In this document: piece after piece, positions 59,249 through 64,000 of the stretch | Position numbering within the stretch: position 1 is the stretch's first letter | Layout of the letters: every line of letters begins with the position of its first letter | NCBI GenBank assembly: GCA_046263755.1 | Contig: JBJYZC010000003.1 | Location: forward strand, 124,001 to 188,000 | DNA: 64,000 nucleotides | From: Lachnocurva sp029100405 | Lineage (GTDB): Bacteria; Bacillota; Clostridia; Lachnospirales; Lachnospiraceae | Direction of reading: 5' to 3' | Program-made: the position numbers and the translations under genes | The notes under the pieces: model-generated | The model's database searches: none | What the model was told of the DNA's origin: nothing | What the model saw: only the letters and a program-made list of their open reading frames with translations

Positions 59249-60763
59249 TTAGAATCCAAAACATTGTTTCATTGATATATTGTTTGTTTTCATTTCAGTG
59301 ATAAGATGATCTTGCAGTTCTAAAAATCTATTGAATCCATAGATACATTTATCTCGATCGGGTTTATTTAATCCATGATTACAGTTTTTTAATAGAAATG
59401 CACTGTATAGGTCTCTCTGTACTTTATGCCCATCGATCAGTTTATCTCTTTCAGAGAGTTCGGATTTTACATAATCATCCGTTACATGATTGTACTGACT
59501 TGCTCTGAATCTTTTCGTGTCTACCTTATATACATCCCCGCCATAAAGAAGAGCTTTTCTTGTGAGAATTGTGATAAAACTTGCAGGTGCCCTATTATTT
59601 AGAGATTTGCCAAAACGTTTCTTACGCTTATATTTATGTACCTGCTTAATCGTACCATCTTTTTGTTTGATATCAGATATCTTGTCGTTACGTTCTGTTT
59701 TTTTAGATTTACGCTGCAGCCTCTTAAATGACATATCCTCTACTACAAAATTTACGGATTCCTCAAGCAGTCTGTTTATCATTTCTTCGTGAGATTGTTT
59801 GATATAAGCTGATTTTTGTCTGTATAAGCATTTCAGCCTGTTCCGGTTCTTCAGGTATGTTTTGGAGTATATCCATTTATCGTGATTCATCTTGTCTATG
59901 GTGCCGTCAGGCTTATACTTAGCAGGATTAGAAATACGTTTTGAGATGTCCATACTTCTTAAGAGCTTTTCGATCCGTTTATTATAGTCCTTGCATTTGG
60001 GGGCAAGTTCCTTTAGTGTTGCAGCGTTGTCAGATACAGCCGCTACAGTAGAAGTGCCTATGTCAACACCAGTGATATTATATTCATTTCCAACCGTTTT
60101 AAGTTTCAGCGGAGCGTCACCTTTCAGATACACGACTACATAATAATGCCATCCATTAGGAAACATCATGCGTTTAATTTCACAGTATGAGATATCAGAA
60201 TCCAATGCCTCAAGAATATAATCCTTATCTTTAGAGAATCTGCAGTGAATATCCAGACCAAGCCATTCTATAGAACAGGTATCCTTATGGAATTTAATGC
60301 CATTCGTATTTGTCTTACCACAAATGGTATTAAAATCACGGCACTTTTTAAAATGCAGTTCCTTGCCATCACCATATAAAATATCCTCTACACCGCGCCA
60401 TACACGGGTGGACTCTTTCTGTACCTGTTGTGATGATAAGCATTTACGAAACTGTTTGGCACAGACCTTTATGTATGCCTGAAAGGAATATTCCGATAAG
60501 CCATAAGACCTTATGATATCAGTCATCTTTTGAGAAAGCTGCTTCTTACAGACTTTATCTTCTTTAGAGCATTTACTTTTCTTAAGAATTTTGGAATATT
60601 CTGTTTTGAGGGACTGATATTCTTTATCGCAGGATAGCCTTTTGAGACATTTCTTTGCATGTTTCACAAGTACATTATGGATATGGCTTACTGCACGGAA
60701 ACGCTTTTCCAAAACCTGTTTATCGTATTCAGTTGTAGACAGCAGCAGCCTTACCGTATGCAT
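59249..60763 (-). CDS. tnpB: TnpB-type RNA-guided nuclease lacking the usual zinc ribbon
   Basis: 504 residues, ATG directly after the tnpA stop (TAAATG). RuvC motifs: I in TGVDIGTSTVAAVSD (Asp 234), II in VNFVVEDMSFKRLQRKSKK (Glu 342), III in KVQRDLYSAFLL (Asp 451). All three acidic residues are kept, so nuclease activity is plausible. The four-cysteine zinc ribbon normally found before RuvC-III is absent: the segment reads FRASQYNHVTDDYVKSELSERD with no CxxC. It is also longer than ISDra2 TnpB (about 408). RNA-guided cutting would help retain the element. Confidence 0.88.
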   Translation of the reverse strand: MHTVRLLLSTTEYDKQVLEKRFRAVSHIHNVLVKHAKKCLKRLSCDKEYQSLKTEYSKILKKSKCSKEDKVCKKQLSQKMTDIIRSYGLSEYSFQAYIKVCAKQFRKCLSSQQVQKESTRVWRGVEDILYGDGKELHFKKCRDFNTICGKTNTNGIKFHKDTCSIEWLGLDIHCRFSKDKDYILEALDSDISYCEIKRMMFPNGWHYYVVVYLKGDAPLKLKTVGNEYNITGVDIGTSTVAAVSDNAATLKELAPKCKDYNKRIEKLLRSMDISKRISNPAKYKPDGTIDKMNHDKWIYSKTYLKNRNRLKCLYRQKSAYIKQSHEEMINRLLEESVNFVVEDMSFKRLQRKSKKTERNDKISDIKQKDGTIKQVHKYKRKKRFGKSLNNRAPASFITILTRKALLYGGDVYKVDTKRFRASQYNHVTDDYVKSELSERDKLIDGHKVQRDLYSAFLLKNCNHGLNKPDRDKCIYGFNRFLELQDHLITEMKTNNISMKQCFGF

Positions 60764-61165
60764 TTAATCCCTCTTTTTTTGTGTATTGACATACCATTCT
60801 ATGGTTTCAGAACTGACATGACCTGCCGTGCTTACAAAATAAGACCGTGTCCACAAAGACGGCATCTTTTTAAGCTGCGAAAACTCTTCACGTAGTTTAT
60901 GGGATGTAGCACCCTTTATTTGTTTTACAACATCAGGGATACTTTGCTGTGGGTATACACTCACAAACATATGGACATGATCTATATGACATTCCATAGC
61001 AAGGATATCTATATTGTGTTTTTGACATTCCACGGCAGTCAGTTCTTTAAATCGCTTTTCGACACCCGGAATATTAAAAATTTTCCTACGATATCTTGGA
61101 CAGAACACAAGATGATAGTTTATCAATGATACAGTTGTTTTTGTACGTTTATATTCATTCTTCAT
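60764..61165 (-). CDS. tnpA: IS200/IS605 Y1 transposase TnpA
   Basis: 133 residues from the ATG of MKNEYKRTKTTVSLINYHLVF; an in-frame extension upstream to 61204 is not family-like. HUH motif in IDHVHMFVSV; catalytic Tyr in the helix SSETIEWYVNTQ. It cuts and joins single-stranded ends at the terminal hairpins. No ribosome binding site is evident, but TATAAT lies about 13 bases upstream of the start, so the message may be leaderless or weakly translated. Confidence 0.92.
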   Translation of the reverse strand: MKNEYKRTKTTVSLINYHLVFCPRYRRKIFNIPGVEKRFKELTAVECQKHNIDILAMECHIDHVHMFVSVYPQQSIPDVVKQIKGATSHKLREEFSQLKKMPSLWTRSYFVSTAGHVSSETIEWYVNTQKKRD

Positions 61166-61204
61166 GTATATATTATAATATGTATCATACACAAATGCAA
61201 GCAA

Positions 61205-61603
61205 ATAAAAAGATGATATTCAGTGTTTTGGCTGAAAATATCATCTTTAGCTTAACACGCTTTCATCCCACGGTTAAAACCGTGGGCTTTCTCGCTCACA
61301 TAGTATTGTAATACAACCCCACTTGCTATTTTACGATAGTCTGGAGAAAAATGCTGACCTCCAAGGCCTGCTTTATCGTAATACGAGACTTTTGCAAAAA
61401 ATCAGATAGGGAAACCTTCCTTTCTCTATCCGATTTTTGAAAAGTAAGCTGTATTACGATATTTCCCCCATGAAGTCGGCTGACGACTATCGTATTTCAG
61501 AAAATCAATACTTATTACGATATTTTCCATCTCTCTAACCTGTGGAAAGCAACAAGCCTGTCTCATCTAGTATTGCTATTCCACGGATAAGAAATTTTTC
61601 AGA
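61205..61603. other. Gene-free 399 bp: IS left end plus TATCGTAATA cluster
   Basis: It contains the left-end hairpin of the IS element (61267-61286), an ATTGTAATAC motif (61307-61316) and the repeat cluster described separately. No promoter or ribosome binding site for the following flagellin frame is visible. Confidence 0.7.
61328..61527. repeat. TATCGTAATA inverted-repeat cluster, locus 2
   Basis: In order: TTTACGATAG, about 40 bases on TTTATCGTAATA; then TATTACGATA, ACTATCGTATTTCAGAAAA (about 61486-61504), and TATTACGATA. The order, spacing and the 18-bp block ACTATCGTATTTCAGAAA match locus 1 at 4830-5107. It ends about 77 bp before the flagellin fragment. Confidence 0.85.
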
Positions 61604-62809
61604 ATGATTGCATCATTGGCAAGAGAACTTGATCAGGCAGAAGCTAACGCAAATGATGCCATCGGCCTCATCCAGACCGAAGAGGGCGCTCTGACCGAGA
61701 CCCACTCCATGCTTCAGCGTATGACCACACTGGCTACACAGGCTGCGAATGGGACGTATTCGACGTCTGAAGAAGGTAAGACGGCAAGAGACGCTATTCA
61801 GAAGGAAGTGGATGAGCTTGCAAACGAGATTACCCGTATTGCTGATAACACAAAGTACAATGGTCTGTCTCCACTGGACGGCTCAAGTACAGTTGCTACA
61901 TCATATTCTGTAAAAACAATTGGTGGCACAGCAGGTGCCATTATTAATAATACCGATGGTACTAGTGTTCAGGGAGCAACCAATACTTCTTACGTTATCA
62001 AAACGGACGGAACAGAAAGTTCAGTAGTCGCGCATTACAGTAATACTGATACGACTACTGCAGCAAACGACTATGTAAACGAATTAAATTCAAATAAAGA
62101 TGGATATACATATAGTGCTGTAACTGCGAAACCCGGATCAGGAAATGTTGTTGATAGCAAAGGCCAGGCAGTAAACGCTTTCACTACTGGTAGCACTTAC
62201 GTATTAAAAACTAACGATAAAGGTGCCAATTATACAGTTGTCAAAGAATATACTGCAGATGGTGCTACGCTTGCAAACGACAAAGAAGCAGAATTGACAA
62301 AAGCTCAATCATCTACTGGTAAGGCCATTACTCTTCAAGTGGGGCCTACCGCTGGCGAGCAGCTAACCATTAATCAGACTGATATGACTTTCTCTGGTTT
62401 ATTTGGAGTTAACAATACAGTAAATAATGCTTCAAGGGGAAATTCAGCGGCTCAGCGTGGAGGTGTTAATGGTGAAGCAAACGTTGATGCTTCTGGAAAC
62501 AAGGTTCTCGATATGAGTTCTGTGGATGCTGCTAATACAGCAATTACTCGTATCCAGACAGCCATCAACAGCGTCTCTTCCTACCGTGCAGACCTCGGTG
62601 CTAAGCAGAACCGTCTGGAGCACACCATCAATAACCTGAAGACCACCAACGAGAATGTAACCGCAGCTGAGTCTCGTATCCGTGATACCGACATGGCGAA
62701 GGAAATCGCAGCATATACCAAGAACAATATTCTGTCTCAGGCTGCTCAGTCTATGCTTGCACAGGCTAACCAGTCCGGCCAGGGTGTTCTGACTCTGCTG
62801 AGAGGCTAA
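61604..62809 (+). pseudogene. Flagellin lacking its N-terminal segment, mosaic central domain
   Basis: 401 codons. The frame starts inside the D1 helix: MIASLARELDQAEANANDAIGLIQTEEGALTETHSMLQRM corresponds to about residue 60 onward of intact flagellins, so the D0 helix and secretion-relevant start (typically MRINxNVSAL) are missing. The C-terminal D1/D0 region is complete (ESRIRDTDMAKEIAAYTKNNILSQAAQSMLAQANQ, ending LLRG). The centre, about 61890-62500, is AT-rich with Thr/Asn-rich repeats (TSYVIKTDG, STYVLKTND), unlike the GC-richer ends. No ribosome binding site. It could be a pseudogene or a silent donor of flagellin sequence. Confidence 0.8.
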
Positions 62810-62850
62810 TTTAAAAGCCGATTTTTTCAAAGGAATAAGTCTTAAAATTT

Positions 62851-62907
62851 AGACCACAGGGAGGTTTGAATCCGTTTGGAGTCTGCCTTCCTGTGGTCTT
62901 TTCTTTT
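62851..62907 (+). terminator. Terminator after the flagellin fragment
   Basis: agaccacagggagg pairs with ccttcctgtggtct (one mismatch), followed by tttcttt. The retained strong terminator suggests the locus derives from a once-expressed flagellin gene. Confidence 0.85.
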
Positions 62908-63058
62908 ACGATCTTATAGAACCTGCCGGTCCCGCAGGTAATTTCCGGGACAACCACCACCTGGGAAAACTAATCATCCTGGCGAGAATTATTCTACATA
63001 TGCCGAATTACTTGTTATACAATCCATTGATATATGGCATAACTTAGGAGGTGCTATG

Positions 63059-64000
63059 ATGGCAGAAATCATTCAAATTGAACCCACAGATCCATTCAAG
63101 ACAGCACCGAAACGCGTGGCGGCTTACGCCCGTGTTTCGCTGGCATCCGAGCGGCTGCACCATTCCATGCAGGCGCAGGTTTCTTATTATCGGGAGCTGA
63201 TTCTCAATCATCCCGGCTGGGAACTGGCCGGGATCTACGCCGACGAAGGCATTTCCGGCACACTGACCAGGAAACGGACGGATTTCCAGCGGATGATCCG
63301 TGACTGCGAAGCAGGACAAATCGATTTGATCCTGACCAAAAGCATCAGCCGTTTCGCCAGAAATACCGTCGATCTCCTGGAGACGGTCCGTCATCTGAAG
63401 GCCATCGGCGTTGAAGTGATTTTCGAGGAACAGCATATCAGCAGCATGACAGAGTCGGGCGAATTCATGCTGACCATTCTCGCCTCCTTTGCCCAGGAGG
63501 AAGTCCGGAATATTTCTTCGAATATCAAGTGGAGCGTCCAAAAAGCCTTCGCCGAAGGCCGTCCCCACTCGCGTTTTCCGATCTTAGGCTACCGCTGGGA
63601 AGGCTATGATCTGGTTCCGGTTCCGAAAGAAGCGGATGTGGTCCGAGGCATTTTCGCCCTCTATCTCAGTGGTCTCTCCATGCGGGACATCATTGCCGAG
63701 GCCAGGGCCAGAGGTTATCGGACCGGAAAAGGCCTGCCCTACAACCGCGGCAGGATCTACAGCCTATTAAGGCGGGAGATCTACACCGGGAAACTCCTGC
63801 TCCAGCAGACCTACGTCGCCGATCCCATATCGAAACAAAGGAAGACCAATCACGGCGAGCTCATGCAGTACCGGATTCTGGACCATCACAAGGCCATCAT
63901 TTCCGAAGAAACCTTTGAAAGCGCCAGAGACATGCGAAAAAAGCGTGCCCATCAATTCTATTTCATCCACAATCACAAACCCTCTGTTTTCACGAAAATG
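63059..64000 (+). CDS. Large serine recombinase, 3' end beyond the window
   Basis: 314 codons visible, open to the window edge. ATG 63059 is seven bases after AGGAGG (ATG 63056 is too close). The N-terminal resolvase domain contains VAAYARVSLAS with catalytic Ser 27, YADEGISGT, LILTKSISRFARNTVDLL and a Gln-Glu-Glu helix. The recombinase domain follows (FPILGYRW, then DVVRGIFALYLSGLSMRDI, then NRGRIYSLLRREIYTGKLLL). Such enzymes integrate or excise phages and conjugative elements, or invert DNA. The neighbouring flagellin fragment makes a role in rearrangement possible but unproven. No attachment site is identified here. Confidence 0.92.
   Translation, partial: MAEIIQIEPTDPFKTAPKRVAAYARVSLASERLHHSMQAQVSYYRELILNHPGWELAGIYADEGISGTLTRKRTDFQRMIRDCEAGQIDLILTKSISRFARNTVDLLETVRHLKAIGVEVIFEEQHISSMTESGEFMLTILASFAQEEVRNISSNIKWSVQKAFAEGRPHSRFPILGYRWEGYDLVPVPKEADVVRGIFALYLSGLSMRDIIAEARARGYRTGKGLPYNRGRIYSLLRREIYTGKLLLQQTYVADPISKQRKTNHGELMQYRILDHHKAIISEETFESARDMRKKRAHQFYFIHNHKPSVFTKM

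Larger units (their letters stand above)
59072..61310 (-). mobile_element. IS200/IS605-family element with tnpA and tnpB
   Basis: Terminal hairpins: ACTCCCACGACT/AGTCGTGGGAGT at 59082-59107 (right end) and CCCACGGTT/AACCGTGGG at 61267-61286 (left end). tnpA and tnpB are adjacent in the same direction. Such elements move as single-stranded circles without inverted terminal repeats or target duplication, so exact ends cannot be set by eye. It is inserted just upstream of the truncated flagellin locus. Confidence 0.85.

Noticed and set aside
63044..63568. Minus-strand frame of 174 codons near the right edge
   Set aside because: Antisense to the serine recombinase, whose plus-strand frame has a ribosome binding site and catalytic motifs and runs off the window.

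Overview
The window reads as chromosome from an anaerobic, motile member of the Clostridia, most like Lachnospiraceae. This is inferred from gene content, not from a database match: a rubrerythrin/PerR-type oxidative-stress pair, a V-type ATPase, group II ECF transporter ATPases next to truA and rplM-rpsI, a VanW protein, HisZ plus short-form HisG, and a flagellin. Base composition is balanced in the core and clearly more AT-rich in the accessory stretches at about 22.6-28.2 kb, 39.2-40.8 kb, 59.1-61.6 kb and inside the flagellin gene.

Layout. 1-1.1 kb: 3' part of a flavin/2Fe-2S reductase. 1.3-4.5 kb (minus): a degenerate ureohydrolase-like gene, pncB and an HD nucleotidase, probably one NAD/nucleotide salvage operon. 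4.5-5.3 kb: non-coding DNA packed with repeats and hairpins. 5.4-12.9 kb: dus, a cytidylate-kinase-like gene, two alpha/beta hydrolases with a FakA-like single domain, a P-type ATPase and a DUF2628 protein. 13.1-22.6 kb (plus): a histidine gene cluster hisC-B-Z-G-D-H-A-F-I followed by a NUDIX gene and a PHP-type histidinol phosphatase. No hisE is present. 22.6-28.2 kb: accessory islets (DUF234 ATPase, toxin/immunity-like pair, XRE-TPR regulator plus MFS exporter) punctuated by copies of the rpsI 3' end. 28.3-35.2 kb (minus): rplM-rpsI, then truA, ecfT, ecfA2, ecfA1, an aminotransferase, an Lrp regulator and an AIR-synthase-like protein. 35.2-39.2 kb: VanW, a tiny membrane peptide, nth, a MntP-like exporter and its TetR regulator. 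39.2-40.8 kb: an IscB RNA-guided nuclease element. 40.8-49.3 kb: small membrane and stress genes, rubrerythrin, PerR/Fur, a phosphatase, thioredoxin, an ABC exporter, tcdA and a phosphoesterase. 49.4-56.6 kb: a V-ATPase operon E-DUF2764-A-B-D-I-K. 56.7-58.9 kb: a degenerate GGDEF/EAL protein. 59.1-61.3 kb: an IS200/IS605 element with tnpA and an unusual tnpB. 61.6-62.8 kb: a flagellin gene lacking its 5' end. 63.1 kb to the edge: a large serine recombinase.

The recurrent theme is small-scale DNA duplication. In-frame minisatellites lie inside two conserved enzymes. Tandem duplications span the stop codons of three genes, with periods of 15, 30 and 45 bp. Two loci 56 kb apart share an ordered cluster of TATCGTAATA inverted repeats. 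Two RNA-guided transposon nucleases, IscB and TnpB, sit in elements with matching terminal hairpins. The best candidates for undescribed biology are the TATCGTAATA clusters, the stop-codon duplications, the rpsI-tail islets, and the NUDIX enzyme in the position where hisE would be expected.
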